Counted from the stretch's first letter, positions 18,395-27,198 are shown. The stretch is 63,224 nucleotides of DNA from Streptomyces cinnamoneus (GCF_014650495.1 NZ_BMVB01000025.1:17658-80881), one strand, 5' to 3'. Made by a program: numbers and translations. Notes: a model not told the origin generated them from the sequence alone.

Positions 18395-19279
18395 CTAACG
18401 CGCCGCCAGCCCGCGCATGCGCAGCACCCTGCGCTCCAGCGGACTGAAGACGATCAGGTCGATGGCGATGCCCACGAACAGGATGAGCAGGATGCCCAGC
18501 AGCACGCCCGGCATGTCGGAGTCGGTGCGGGCGTTCTCCAGGTACTGGCCGAGGCCCAGTCCCAGCTCCGGGGAGGAGGCGATGAGTTCCGCCGCCATCA
18601 GCGACCGCCACGAGAACGCCCAGCCCTGCTTCAGGCCCGCGATGTACCCGGGCAGCGCGGCCGGGAAGAGCACGAAGCGGGCCCCGCGCACCCCGGTCGC
18701 CCCCATCGTGCGCCCCGCCCGCAGGTACAGCGGCGGCACCTGGTCGACCCCGGACACCAGGCCGTTGGCGATCGACGGCACCGCGCCCAGCAGGATCACC
18801 GCGTACATCGCCGCGTCCGTGATGCCCAGCCAGATCACGGCCGCCGGCACCCACGCCACCGACGGCAGCGACTGCAGGCCCGAGAGGATCGGCCCGATCG
18901 CCGCCCGGACCACGGGTACCCGGGCGACCAGCAGCCCGAGCGGGGTGCCGATGGCCAGGGCGGCGACGAAGCCGAGCAGGCCGCGCGAGACGCTGGTCCA
19001 GATGATGTCCAGCAGCGTCCCGTCCAGCCACAGCCGGCGCAGGCTCCCGCCGACCGCGGACGGGTCGGGCAGCTTGTAGTCGTCGGTGACGCGGGCGAGC
19101 ACCAGGAGCTTCCACACCACGAGGACCAGCACCACGGCCACCACCGGCGGCAGCACCTTCTGCAGCAGCACCTGGCGCAGCGGCGTGCGCTTGACCTGGA
19201 CGGCGTCCAGCGCGTCGAGCCCGGCCTCCAGGCCCGCGAGGTCGCCCCCGGCGACGGGGGTGGTGTCAGTGCCGGCCAT
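18395..19279 (-). CDS. ssuC: ABC transporter permease, sulfonate/taurine type
   Basis: 294 residues with about six membrane segments after a 35-residue cytoplasmic N-terminus. The family EAA-type loop is seen around YLRAGRTMGATGVRGARFVLFPAALPGYIAG, and LQSLPSVAWVPAAVIWLGI is the usual signature of SsuC/TauC/NrtB permeases. It overlaps the upstream ATPase gene by 14 bases. In this operon it most likely imports aliphatic sulfonates as a sulfur source. Confidence 0.88.
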   Translation of the reverse strand: MAGTDTTPVAGGDLAGLEAGLDALDAVQVKRTPLRQVLLQKVLPPVVAVVLVLVVWKLLVLARVTDDYKLPDPSAVGGSLRRLWLDGTLLDIIWTSVSRGLLGFVAALAIGTPLGLLVARVPVVRAAIGPILSGLQSLPSVAWVPAAVIWLGITDAAMYAVILLGAVPSIANGLVSGVDQVPPLYLRAGRTMGATGVRGARFVLFPAALPGYIAGLKQGWAFSWRSLMAAELIASSPELGLGLGQYLENARTDSDMPGVLLGILLILFVGIAIDLIVFSPLERRVLRMRGLAAR

Positions 19280-20066
19280 GACGGCGGATCTCCTCGCGCA
19301 GCTCTTCCGTGATCTCCACCGACAGGTCGGCCACCGCCGCGTCCTCGATCCGGCGCGGCTGTGGAATGCCGACCTCCCACTCCCGCACCACCCGTCCCGG
19401 CCGGGACGACAGCAGCACCACCCGCTGGCCGAGCCGTACCGCCTCGCGCACGTTGTGCGTGACGAACAGCACCGACAGCTCCGTCTCCGACCAGATGCGG
19501 GTCAGTTCGTGGTGCAGCACGTCCCGGGTGATGGCGTCCAGCGCCGCGAACGGCTCGTCCATCAGCAGCACCCGGCTGTCCTGCGCCAGCGCCCGGGCCA
19601 GTGCGACCCGCTGGCGCATGCCGCCCGACAGCTCGTGCACGCGCTTGCCGTACGCCCCGCCCAGCCGCACGAGCTCCAGCAGCCGCTCCGCCTCCGCCCG
19701 CCGTCCGGCCCGCGGCACGCCGCGCAGCCGCAGGGCCAGCTCGATGTTCCGGCCCGCCGTCAACCACGGGAAGAGCGCGTGCTCCTGGAACATCAGTGCC
19801 GGCCGGCCGCCGGGCACCGTGATGCTGCCGGCCGTCGGCCGGTCCAGTCCGGCCACCAGGTTCAGCAGCGTGGACTTGCCGCAGCCGGAGGCGCCGAGCA
19901 GGCACACGAACTCGCCCGGCCGGACGTCGAGCGTGATGTCGTCGAGCACGGGCCGGTCCGCGCCGGGGCGGCCGTAGCTCTTGTGGACGTGGTCGATCCG
20001 GACGGCCGCCGGTATGTCGTCGCCGACTGCCGTGCCGGAGGTCGCGGTGGTCAGTGCCGGGGTCAT
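19266..20066 (-). CDS. ssuB: ABC transporter ATP-binding protein, sulfonate/taurine type
   Basis: 266 residues. Walker A is LLGASGCGKSTLLN, signature LSGGMRQRVALARAL, Walker B LLMDEPFAALD, and the H-loop FVTHNVREAVRLG. The motif MFQEHALFPWLT is typical of SsuB/TauB. ATG 20066 is chosen because AGGAGG lies nine bases upstream; an extra 18 codons are possible but have no site. Partner of the permease downstream and the lipoprotein upstream. Confidence 0.9.
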   Translation of the reverse strand: MTPALTTATSGTAVGDDIPAAVRIDHVHKSYGRPGADRPVLDDITLDVRPGEFVCLLGASGCGKSTLLNLVAGLDRPTAGSITVPGGRPALMFQEHALFPWLTAGRNIELALRLRGVPRAGRRAEAERLLELVRLGGAYGKRVHELSGGMRQRVALARALAQDSRVLLMDEPFAALDAITRDVLHHELTRIWSETELSVLFVTHNVREAVRLGQRVVLLSSRPGRVVREWEVGIPQPRRIEDAAVADLSVEITEELREEIRRHGRH

Positions 20067-20121
20067 CCGGCCACCTCCTGGTGTGCGGACGGGCATGCGC
20101 GCCCCTACTGCGGCGTACACG

Positions 20122-21240
20122 TCACTGCCTGCCGAGCTTCGCGGCGTCGACCGCCGGCTTGCCCTCGGCCTTGAGCACCTTGTTGAGCAGGGTCAGGTCG
20201 TAGATCCCCGACAGGTCGGGCTTCTCCAGCAGCCCCGCCGCCACGGCGTGGTCCGCCTGGGCCCGCAGCGTCGTGGCCAGCGGGTCGTCCGTCGTCGTGA
20301 GGGACGACCAGGCGGGGTCCAGCACCTCGGCCGGCAGCTCCTTGCCGGACAGTTTCTTCAACGCCGCGTTGGCCGACGCCTTGGCCTTGTCCGGGTTGTC
20401 CGCGATCCAGGCGTTGGTCCGCACCGAGCCGCGCAGCACGGCCTCGACGACGTCGGGGTGCGCGTCGAGGAACTTCTGCGACACGATCACGTTGGTGATG
20501 ACGAACTTCTTGTCCGGCCACAGCGTGCTCTCGTCCAGCAGCACCGTGCCGCCCTCGGAGACGAGCTTGGAGGCCGTCGGCTCCGGTACCCAGGCGCCGT
20601 CCACGGAGCCGGACTTGAAGGCGTCGGGCGTCACCTTGTTGTCGGTGCGGACGACGGAGACGTCGCCCTTGCCGCTCTGCGGATCGACCTTCCAGCCCTT
20701 CTCGGCGATCCAGTTCAGGAAGGCCACGTCCTGGGTGTTGCCCTTCTGCGGAGTGGCGATGCGCTTGCCCTTGACGTCGTCCAGCGAGGTGATCTTCTTG
20801 GGGTCGACGACCAGCTTCACGCCGCCGGAGGCCGAACCGGAGACGATCCGCAGGCTCTTGCCCTTGGACTTCACATAGCCGTTGATCGCGGGCGAGGGGC
20901 CGATCCAGCCGATGTCGATGGAGCCCGCGTTGAGCGCCTCGATCTCGGACGGGCCGGCGTTGAACGTCGTCGTACGGAGCTCGGTGCCGCCCAGCTCCTT
21001 CTGCAGCAGCCCCTCCTGGTCACCGACGAGCGGGGTGGCGTGCGTGATGTTGGGGAAGTAGCCGATCCGCACGGTGTCGGCCGAGAGCTTCCTGCCCTGG
21101 GTCCGGGCCTTCGCGGCGTCGGTCTTCCCGGAGTTCTCCTCCGAGCCGTACCCACAGGCCCCGAGGGCGCCGATCAGCAGGGGGAGGACGGCCGCGGCCG
21201 CGAGGGCGCGGCGGCGTGCGGGGTGAGCGGCAGCAGACAT
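20122..21240 (-). CDS. ssuA: Aliphatic sulfonate ABC transporter substrate-binding lipoprotein
   Basis: 372 residues. The signal ends with the lipobox IGALGAC (Cys 29), preceded by an arginine-rich n-region. The mature part is the SsuA/NrtA/TauA type periplasmic-binding fold: RIGYFPNITHATPLVG, GPSEIEALNAGSIDIGWIGPSP, and GAWVPEPTASKL. It sits outside the membrane and hands substrate to SsuC. A 214-base gap separates it from cysN; GAGAGGAA precedes the ATG. An internal promoter is possible there, but I see no clear one. Confidence 0.88.
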   Translation of the reverse strand: MSAAAHPARRRALAAAAVLPLLIGALGACGYGSEENSGKTDAAKARTQGRKLSADTVRIGYFPNITHATPLVGDQEGLLQKELGGTELRTTTFNAGPSEIEALNAGSIDIGWIGPSPAINGYVKSKGKSLRIVSGSASGGVKLVVDPKKITSLDDVKGKRIATPQKGNTQDVAFLNWIAEKGWKVDPQSGKGDVSVVRTDNKVTPDAFKSGSVDGAWVPEPTASKLVSEGGTVLLDESTLWPDKKFVITNVIVSQKFLDAHPDVVEAVLRGSVRTNAWIADNPDKAKASANAALKKLSGKELPAEVLDPAWSSLTTTDDPLATTLRAQADHAVAAGLLEKPDLSGIYDLTLLNKVLKAEGKPAVDAAKLGRQ

Positions 21241-21454
21241 GAGGGGGGTTCCTCTCCGCGGGCCGGTGCGTACGGCGACGGCACGCCCGGCGGTTCACAG
21301 GGGACGGGGGAGCGGCGGTGTCACGGGCGTGCGCCCGCGCCGGCACATCGGCCGACCCCGCCCTGGCCGCTGCCGAGGGCACCGCTGCCGATCCGGCCGC
21401 CCTCCTTGTCGAAGGTCGAGAACGCGTCCCGGACGCTCCCGGTCCCGGCCCCGG

Positions 21455-22792
21455 TCACAGGTCCCAGTCCTCGTCGTCGGCCGTCGCCAGCGGGGTGTCC
21501 GCGGCGAAGGCCGGGCCCGCCATGCCCGCCGTCAGCGTCGTCCCGTCGGCCGGGTCGATCAGCAGGAACGAGCCGGTGCGCCGGGAGTCGGCGTAGGCGT
21601 CGAGGGCCAGCGGCTCGGCGGTCCGCAGCACCACCCGCCCGATGTCGTTGGCGGCCAGCTCGCCCGGGTAGGGGTGCTGGGAGATCGCCGGGGAGCCGTC
21701 CAGTGCCAGCCGGGACGGCACCGCCTTCACCAGCGCCTTGACCGTGCGGGTGGTGTGCTTGAGCAGCACCCGGTCGCCGACGCGCAGCGGGCGGTCGGCC
21801 ACGTGGCAGACCGTCGCCTCGACGTCCCGCACCGGCGCGGGCGCCCCGGCGGTGGGCACGATGAGGTCGCCGCGCGCGACGTCCACGTCGTCGGCGAGCC
21901 GCACCGTCACCGACTGCGGCGCCCAGGCCACGTCCACGCTCGTGCCGAGCGCGTCGATGCCGGCGACCGTGCTCGTCCGGCCCGACGGCAGCACGGTCAC
22001 GCTCTCGCCGACGCGCAGCACGCCGGAGGCGAGCTGACCGGCGTAGCCGCGGTAGTCGGGGTGGGCCGCGGTCCGCGGGCGGATGACGTACTGGACGGGG
22101 AAGCGCGCCGGGGCCGCCGTGGGGTCGGCGACGACGGGCACGGACTCCAGGTGCTCCAGCACGGTCGGCCCGCCGTACCAGTCCATGTGGGCGGACGGGG
22201 TGACCACGTTGTCGCCGACGAGCGCCGAGACGGGGATCGCGGTGACCTCCGGCACCCCGAGCGAGGCGGCGTACGCGGCGAACTGCTCGGCGATGGGCGC
22301 GAAGACGGACTCCGCGTAGCCGACGAGATCCATCTTGTTGACCGCCAGCACCACGTGCGGCACGCGCAGCAGCGCGGCGACGGCGGCGTGGCGGCGGGTC
22401 TGCTCGACGACGCCGTTGCGGGCGTCGACCAGCACCACGGCCAGTTCGGCGGTGGAGGCGCCCGTGACCATGTTGCGGGTGTACTCCACGTGGCCCGGCG
22501 TGTCCGCCAGGACGAAGCGTCTGCGGGGGGTGGCGAAGTAGCGGTAGGCGACGTCGATGGTGATGCCCTGCTCGCGCTCGGCGCGCAGCCCGTCGGTCAG
22601 CAGCGCGAGGTCGGGTGCGTCGTGGCCGCGGCTGCGGGAGGCGTGCTCGACGGCCTCCAGCTGGTCGGCCAGCACCGACTTCGCATCGTGCAACAGCCGC
22701 CCGACGAGCGTGGACTTGCCGTCGTCGACGGAGCCGGCGGTCGCGAAGCGCAGCAGCGACGTCGCGGACGTGTCGGGGATGGTGCTGGTCAT
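21455..22792 (-). CDS. cysN: Sulfate adenylyltransferase large subunit (GTPase)
   Basis: 445 residues. GTPase motifs are AGSVDDGKSTLVGRLL (G1), DTPGHVEYTRNM (G3) and NKMDLV (G4), followed by two EF-Tu-like barrel domains. It couples GTP hydrolysis to ATP sulfurylase activity with CysD, making adenosine 5'-phosphosulfate. No APS kinase domain is fused, in line with a separate cysC. It starts two bases after the cysD stop. Confidence 0.95.
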   Translation of the reverse strand: MTSTIPDTSATSLLRFATAGSVDDGKSTLVGRLLHDAKSVLADQLEAVEHASRSRGHDAPDLALLTDGLRAEREQGITIDVAYRYFATPRRRFVLADTPGHVEYTRNMVTGASTAELAVVLVDARNGVVEQTRRHAAVAALLRVPHVVLAVNKMDLVGYAESVFAPIAEQFAAYAASLGVPEVTAIPVSALVGDNVVTPSAHMDWYGGPTVLEHLESVPVVADPTAAPARFPVQYVIRPRTAAHPDYRGYAGQLASGVLRVGESVTVLPSGRTSTVAGIDALGTSVDVAWAPQSVTVRLADDVDVARGDLIVPTAGAPAPVRDVEATVCHVADRPLRVGDRVLLKHTTRTVKALVKAVPSRLALDGSPAISQHPYPGELAANDIGRVVLRTAEPLALDAYADSRRTGSFLLIDPADGTTLTAGMAGPAFAADTPLATADDEDWDL

Positions 22793-22794
22793 GG

Positions 22795-23712
22795 CTAGAA
22801 GTACCCCTCGCGCTTGCGGTCCTCCATCGCGGCCTCCGACAGCTTGTCGTCGGCCCTGGTCGCGCCCCGCTCGGTGAGCCGGGACGCGGCGATCTCGGCG
22901 ATGACGGCCTCGGTGCTCGCCGCGCCGGACTCCACGGCACCGGTGCAGGACATGTCCCCGACCGTGCGGTAACGCACCAGCCGTCTCTCCAGCCGCTCCC
23001 CGTCCCGGGGGCCGCCCCAGTCGCCCGGGGCGAGCCACATGCCGTCGCGGGCGAAGACCTCGCGCTCGTGCGCGTAGTAGATCGAGGGCAGCTCGATCTT
23101 CTCGCGGGCGATGTACTGCCACACGTCCAGCTCGGTCCAGTTCGACAGCGGGAAGACGCGCACGTGCTCGCCGGGGGAGTGGCGGCCGTTGTACAGCTGC
23201 CACAGCTCCGGGCGCTGCCGCCGCGGGTCCCAGCCGCCGAACTCGTCCCGCAGCGAGAACACCCGCTCCTTGGCGCGCGCCTTCTCCTCGTCCCGCCGCC
23301 CGCCGCCGAAGACCGCGTCGAAGCGGTGACGCCCGATCGCGTCCAGCAGCGGCACGGTCTGCAGGGGGTTGCGCGTGCCGTCGGGGCGCTCGCGCAGCTC
23401 GCCGCGGTCGATGAAGTCCTGCACCGAGGCGACGTGCAGGCGCAGGCCGTACCCGGCGACGGTCCGGTCGCGGTAGAGGAGGACCTCGGGGAAGTTGTGC
23501 CCGGTGTCCACGTGCAGCAGCGCGAAGGGCACGGCCGCCGGCGTGAACGCCTTCAGCGCCAGGTGCAGCATGACGATGGAGTCCTTGCCACCGGAGAAGA
23601 GGATCACCGGCCGCTCGAACTCACCGGCCACCTCCCGGAAGATGTGCACCGCCTCCGACTCCAGCGCGTCCAGGTGGGACAGCACGTACGGGTTGTCGCC
23701 GACGTCGCTCAC
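22795..23712 (-). CDS. cysD: Sulfate adenylyltransferase small subunit
   Basis: 305 residues of the PP-loop family: SGGKDSIVMLHLA binds ATP; VDTGHNFPEV, FGGGRRDEEKARAKERVFSLRD and PLSNWTELDVWQYI are CysD signatures. Forms ATP sulfurylase with CysN. It starts with GTG overlapping the cysC stop (GTGA), so the two are translationally coupled. Confidence 0.96.
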   Translation of the reverse strand: MSDVGDNPYVLSHLDALESEAVHIFREVAGEFERPVILFSGGKDSIVMLHLALKAFTPAAVPFALLHVDTGHNFPEVLLYRDRTVAGYGLRLHVASVQDFIDRGELRERPDGTRNPLQTVPLLDAIGRHRFDAVFGGGRRDEEKARAKERVFSLRDEFGGWDPRRQRPELWQLYNGRHSPGEHVRVFPLSNWTELDVWQYIAREKIELPSIYYAHEREVFARDGMWLAPGDWGGPRDGERLERRLVRYRTVGDMSCTGAVESGAASTEAVIAEIAASRLTERGATRADDKLSEAAMEDRKREGYF

Positions 23713-24251
23713 GGCCGCACCAGCCCCTTCTCGCCCAGCAGGGCGTACAGCGCCGCCACCGACTCCCCGACGCCCTGCTCGTGCGCCGCGATCCGCAGGT
23801 CGGGGTCGGCCGGCACCTCGTAGGGGTCGTCCACCCCCGTCAGCCCGGCCAGCTCACCGGCCGCCTGCCGCGCGTACAGGCCCTTGACGTCCCGTGCGGA
23901 GCACACGTCCACCGGCGTGGCCACGTGCACCTCCACATAGCCGGTGCCCTGCGCCTGGTGCCGCCCCCGCACCTCCTCCCGCGCGTGGGCGTAGGGCGCG
24001 ATGACCGGCACGAGCACGGTCACCCCGTGCGAGGCCAGCAGCTGGGCGACGAACCCGATGCGCCGCACGTTGACGTCCCGGTCCTCGCGGGAGAAGCCGA
24101 GCCCCGCGGAGAGGAACTCCCGTATCTCGTCGCCGTCGAGCACCTCCACCCGCCGGCCCTCGTCGCGCAGCCGCGCCGCGAGCGCCCGGGCGATGGTCGT
24201 TTTGCCCGCGCTCGGCAGGCCGGTGAGCCACACGGTGGCACCCACGCTCAT
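23709..24251 (-). CDS. cysC: Adenylylsulfate kinase
   Basis: 180 residues. P-loop GLPSAGKTTIARAL, then DGDEIREFLSAGLGFSREDRDVNVRR, the APS-binding stretch of the family. It makes PAPS from APS. Since the operon also has an APS-reducing CysH, CysC probably serves sulfation or PAPS supply. ATG 24251 has a GGGAGAGG site; an earlier in-frame ATG at 24269 overlaps the cysH stop as ATGA and is a real alternative. Confidence 0.94.
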   Translation of the reverse strand: MSVGATVWLTGLPSAGKTTIARALAARLRDEGRRVEVLDGDEIREFLSAGLGFSREDRDVNVRRIGFVAQLLASHGVTVLVPVIAPYAHAREEVRGRHQAQGTGYVEVHVATPVDVCSARDVKGLYARQAAGELAGLTGVDDPYEVPADPDLRIAAHEQGVGESVAALYALLGEKGLVRP

Positions 24252-24265
24252 GTTCCTCTCCCGTG

Positions 24266-24949
24266 TCATCCGTGCAGTCCGCACTCGGTCTTGCCCCGGC
24301 CCGCCCAGCGGCCGGCCCGCGCGTCCTCGCCGTCCGCGACGCGACGCGTGCACGGCGCGCAGCCGATGGAGGCGTAGCCGTCCGCCAGCAGGGGGTTGGT
24401 GAGCACGTGGTGCTCGGTGATGTAGGCGTCCACGTCGGCCTGGGTCCAGCGGGCGATGGGGGAGACCTTCACCTTCCGGCGCCGCGCGTCCCAGCCCACG
24501 ACGGGCGTGCCCGCCCGGCTCGGCGACTCGTCGCGGCGCAGGCCCGTGGCCCAGGCGTCGTACGACGCCAGCCCCTCCTCCAACGGCCGGACCTTGCGCA
24601 GCGCACAGCACAGGTCCGGGTCCCGGTCGTGCAGCGCCGGGCCGTGGACGGCGTCCTGCTCGGCGACGCTCAGCCGGGGCGTGAGCGTGAGGACACGGAC
24701 GTCCATCACCGCCTCGACCGCGTCCCGGGTGCCGATGGTCTCCGGGAAGTGGTAGCCGGTGTCGAGGAAGACCACGTCGACGCCCGGGCGGGCACGTGCG
24801 GCCAGATGCGCCACGACCGCGTCCTCCATGGAGGAAGTGACGCAGAAGCGCTCGCCGAAGGTGTCCACCGCCCAGCGCAGGACCTCCAGCGCGGGAGCGT
24901 CCTCCAGCTCGCGCCCGGCCCGCTCGGCAAGCTGCTCAAGCCCCGTCAT
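24266..24949 (-). CDS. cysH: Adenylylsulfate (APS) reductase
   Basis: 227 residues. After a PP-loop-like domain (FLDTGYHFPET) come CCALRKVRPLEE and GCAPCTRRV, the two Cys pairs that mark [4Fe-4S] APS reductases rather than PAPS reductases, and the catalytic Cys in TECGLHG at the C-terminus. Reduces APS to sulfite with thioredoxin. The start overlaps the 58-aa zinc-ribbon ORF by 14 bases, with its GGGAGG site inside that ORF. Confidence 0.95.
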   Translation of the reverse strand: MTGLEQLAERAGRELEDAPALEVLRWAVDTFGERFCVTSSMEDAVVAHLAARARPGVDVVFLDTGYHFPETIGTRDAVEAVMDVRVLTLTPRLSVAEQDAVHGPALHDRDPDLCCALRKVRPLEEGLASYDAWATGLRRDESPSRAGTPVVGWDARRRKVKVSPIARWTQADVDAYITEHHVLTNPLLADGYASIGCAPCTRRVADGEDARAGRWAGRGKTECGLHG

Positions 24950-25112
24950 GGGAGCCTCCCGTGGCCAGGCCCCGGGCCAGGAGCCCGAGGAACGACAGCT
25001 TGAACGCCCGGTTGCAGGCACCGCACTCCCACGCCCCGTGGCCCTGTTCACCCGGCCGCAGGTCCTCGTCGCCGCAGTAGGGGCAGTGGAAAGGGGCGGC
25101 TCGTTCGCTCAC
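24936..25112 (-). CDS. 58-aa zinc-ribbon protein in the cys operon
   Basis: GTG 25112 with GGGGAG upstream. The product begins with CPYCGDEDLRPG and then WECGACNRAFKLSF, two CxxC pairs 18 residues apart, a compact zinc ribbon. The fixed place between sir and cysH suggests a job in iron-sulfur or redox support of these enzymes, but this is inference; no function is known to me. It overlaps the ORF before it by GTGA and runs 14 bases into cysH. Confidence 0.75.
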   Translation of the reverse strand: MSERAAPFHCPYCGDEDLRPGEQGHGAWECGACNRAFKLSFLGLLARGLATGGSHDGA

Positions 25113-25204
25113 CGTTCTCCCCCGTTCGCTTCTCCGCCCGCGTGGCGCAGAGGTGCGGGCGTCGTTGCTGTCTGCGGCCCGGCGGCCGCGCGTGCGTCGC
25201 TCAC
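25109..25204 (-). CDS. 31-aa mini-ORF between sir and zinc ribbon
   Basis: GTG 25204 overlaps the sir stop as GTGA, and its own TGA overlaps the next GTG in the same way. It has its own strong AGGAGG site eight bases upstream. The product is Ala-rich (SDARAAAGPQTATTPAPL) with no recognised motif. It may be a real micro-protein or simply a coupling ORF that carries ribosomes to the next start. Too short for normal gene callers. Confidence 0.5.
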   Translation of the reverse strand: MSDARAAAGPQTATTPAPLRHAGGEANGGER

Positions 25205-26901
25205 GACAAGTCCTCCTCGCTCGCCCGGGTCACCCACTGGGCGAACCGCTCGCCGTCCGTGCGGTGCTGCTGGTAGCGGCGCAGCACCCGCTCCACGTAG
25301 TCGGGCAGCGCAGCCGACGTGACCTTCAGGCCGCGCACCTTGCGGCCGAATCCGGCCTCCAGCCCCAGCGCGCCGCCCAAGTGCACCTGGAAGCCCTCCA
25401 CCTGACGACCCGTCGCCTCGTCCGTGACCAGCTGGCCCTTGAGGCCGATGTCCGCGACCTGGATGCGGGCGCAGGCGTTGGGGCAGCCGTTGACGTTGAT
25501 GGTCAGCGGCTCGTCGAAGTCCGGGAGGCGGCGCTCCAGTTCGTCGATGAGCGAGGCGCCGCGCGCCTTGGTCTCCACGATCGCGAGCTTGCAGAACTCG
25601 ATGCCCGTGCAGGCCATCGTGCCGCGCCGGAAGGGCGAGGGGCCGACCCGCAGGTCCAGCGCCTCCAGGCCCGCCACCAGGGAGGTGACCTGCTCCTCCG
25701 GCACGTCGAGCACGATCATCTTCTGCTCGGCGGTGGTCCGCAGCCGGCCCGAGCCGTGCTCCTCGGCCAGTGCGGCGATCTTGGTGAGGGTGGCGCCGTC
25801 GACGCGGCCGACGCGCGGGGCGAAGCCCACGTAGAAGCGGCCGTCCTTCTGCCGGTGCACGCCGACGTGGTCGCGCCAGCGCCCGGCGGGCTGCGCGGGG
25901 GCGGGCCCGTCGGCGAGCGGGCGGCCGAGATACTCCTCCTCCAGCACCTGCCGGAACTTCGCGGCGCCCCAGTCGGCGACGAGGAACTTCAGCCGGGCGC
26001 GGTTGCGCAGCCGCCGGTAGCCGTAGTCGCGGAAGATGCCGATGACGCCGCCGTAGACGTCCGCGACGTCCGCGAGCGGCACCCAGGCGCCCAGCCGGAC
26101 GCCGAGCCTGGGGTTGGTGGACAGCCCGCCGCCCACCCACAGGTCGAAGCCCGGCCCGTGCTCGGGGTGGTGCACGCCGACGAAGGCGACGTCGTTGATC
26201 TCGTGCGCCACGTCCAGCAGCGGGGAGCCGGAGACGGCCGACTTGAACTTGCGGGGCAGGTTGGAGAAGTCCGGGTTGCCGACGAAGCGGCGCTGGATCT
26301 CCTCGATGGCCGGGGTGCCGTCGAGGATCTCGTCCTCGGCGATCCCGGCGACCGGCGAGCCGAGGATGACCCGGGGCGTGTCACCGCACGCCTCGGTGGT
26401 GGACAGGCCCACGGCCTCCAGCCGCCGCCAGATCTCGGGCACGTCCTCGATCCGGATCCAGTGGTACTGGACGTTCTGCCGGTCGGTGAGGTCGGCGGTG
26501 CCGCGCGCGAACTCCTCGGACACCTCACCGATGACGCGCAGTTGCCCGGTGGTCAGCCGGCCGCCGTCGATGCGCACCCGCAGCATGAAGAACTCGTCGT
26601 CCAGTTCCTCCGGCGCCAGGACCGCGGTCTTCCCGCCGTCGATGCCCGGCCTGCGCTGGGTGTACAGGCCCCACCAGCGCATGCGGCCGCGCAGATCGGC
26701 GGGGTCGATCGAGTGGAAGCCGGCCTTGGAGTAGACCGTCTCAATACGTGTCCGCACATTGAGACCGTCGTCGTCCCTCTTGACCTGCTCATTGGCGTTG
26801 AGGGGGGTGAAGTGGCCGACGGCCCACTGGCCCTCGCCACGATGGCGGCCGGTCTTGCGCCGGGGTGGCGCGGCAGGGGAGGGGGGAGCGGAGTCAGCCA
26901 T
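25201..26901 (-). CDS. sir: Ferredoxin-type assimilatory sulfite reductase
   Basis: 566 residues with the two ferredoxin-like repeats of sulfite/nitrite reductases. The siroheme and [4Fe-4S] ligands are CTGIEFCKLA and NGCPNACAR (four Cys). TDRQNVQYHWIRIEDV and FVGVHHPEHG are also typical. It reduces sulfite to sulfide with six electrons. ATG 26901 has AAGGA nine bases upstream. It is the first enzyme gene of the operon and lies 127 bases downstream of the Cys-containing leader peptide. Confidence 0.95.
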   Translation of the reverse strand: MADSAPPSPAAPPRRKTGRHRGEGQWAVGHFTPLNANEQVKRDDDGLNVRTRIETVYSKAGFHSIDPADLRGRMRWWGLYTQRRPGIDGGKTAVLAPEELDDEFFMLRVRIDGGRLTTGQLRVIGEVSEEFARGTADLTDRQNVQYHWIRIEDVPEIWRRLEAVGLSTTEACGDTPRVILGSPVAGIAEDEILDGTPAIEEIQRRFVGNPDFSNLPRKFKSAVSGSPLLDVAHEINDVAFVGVHHPEHGPGFDLWVGGGLSTNPRLGVRLGAWVPLADVADVYGGVIGIFRDYGYRRLRNRARLKFLVADWGAAKFRQVLEEEYLGRPLADGPAPAQPAGRWRDHVGVHRQKDGRFYVGFAPRVGRVDGATLTKIAALAEEHGSGRLRTTAEQKMIVLDVPEEQVTSLVAGLEALDLRVGPSPFRRGTMACTGIEFCKLAIVETKARGASLIDELERRLPDFDEPLTINVNGCPNACARIQVADIGLKGQLVTDEATGRQVEGFQVHLGGALGLEAGFGRKVRGLKVTSAALPDYVERVLRRYQQHRTDGERFAQWVTRASEEDLS

Positions 26902-26976
26902 GGGGAAATGTCCTTAAAGTCCGCATGCGTCGGTAATGGAGGGGCGCGGAGGCATGGGAATCGGGTGCGGCAAGCG

Positions 26977-27004
26977 CGCTCGTCGGCAACGGCGGCGACG
27001 AGCG
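26977..27004 (-). promoter_or_regulatory. Hairpin between leader peptide and sir
   Basis: A perfect 9-bp stem (CGCTCGTCG / CGACGAGCG) with a 10-base loop starts 24 bases after the leader peptide stop. Its place fits a terminator or sequestering stem of an attenuator responding to Cys-tRNA supply. No T-run follows it. Confidence 0.5.
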
Positions 27005-27028
27005 GGGACGGCGGTGGTGCTGTGACTG

Positions 27029-27112
27029 TCAGCCCGCCGGACAGATGGCGCTGGACATGCGGCAGAGATCGACGTGACGCCGACTCACCAAGAGGATTCC
27101 AGCACGGGACAT
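27029..27112 (-). CDS. Cysteine-responsive leader peptide
   Basis: A 27-residue ORF, ATG 27112 to TGA 27029. Its middle reads SRRHVDLCRMSSAIC, the conserved signature of the actinobacterial leader peptides found upstream of cysteine and sulfur genes. The two Cys codons (TGC, TGT) are where ribosomes would stall when charged Cys-tRNA is scarce. No ribosome site is visible, so translation may start at the 5' end of the mRNA. It probably controls the whole sir-to-chelatase operon. Confidence 0.85.
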   Translation of the reverse strand: MSRAGILLVSRRHVDLCRMSSAICPAG

Positions 27113-27167
27113 GGGGGAAGCGTGGCACGGCGCTCTTCGGCCAGTCCACTGTTGTCCGTATGGCAAG

Positions 27168-27198
27168 ACGAGCCGTCCCAACGCATGGGACGGCTCGT
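27168..27198 (-). terminator. Strong hairpin terminator after the GNAT gene
   Basis: A perfect 13-bp stem (ACGAGCCGTCCCA / TGGGACGGCTCGT) with a five-base loop, 49 bases past the stop of the GNAT gene and upstream of the leader peptide. It would keep GNAT transcripts out of the sulfur operon. Confidence 0.75.

Noticed and set aside
23709..24611. Longer N-terminus for CysC
   Set aside because: The extra 100 or more codons lie in cysH coding sequence in another frame, whereas the start at 24251 has a ribosome site and the usual CysC length.
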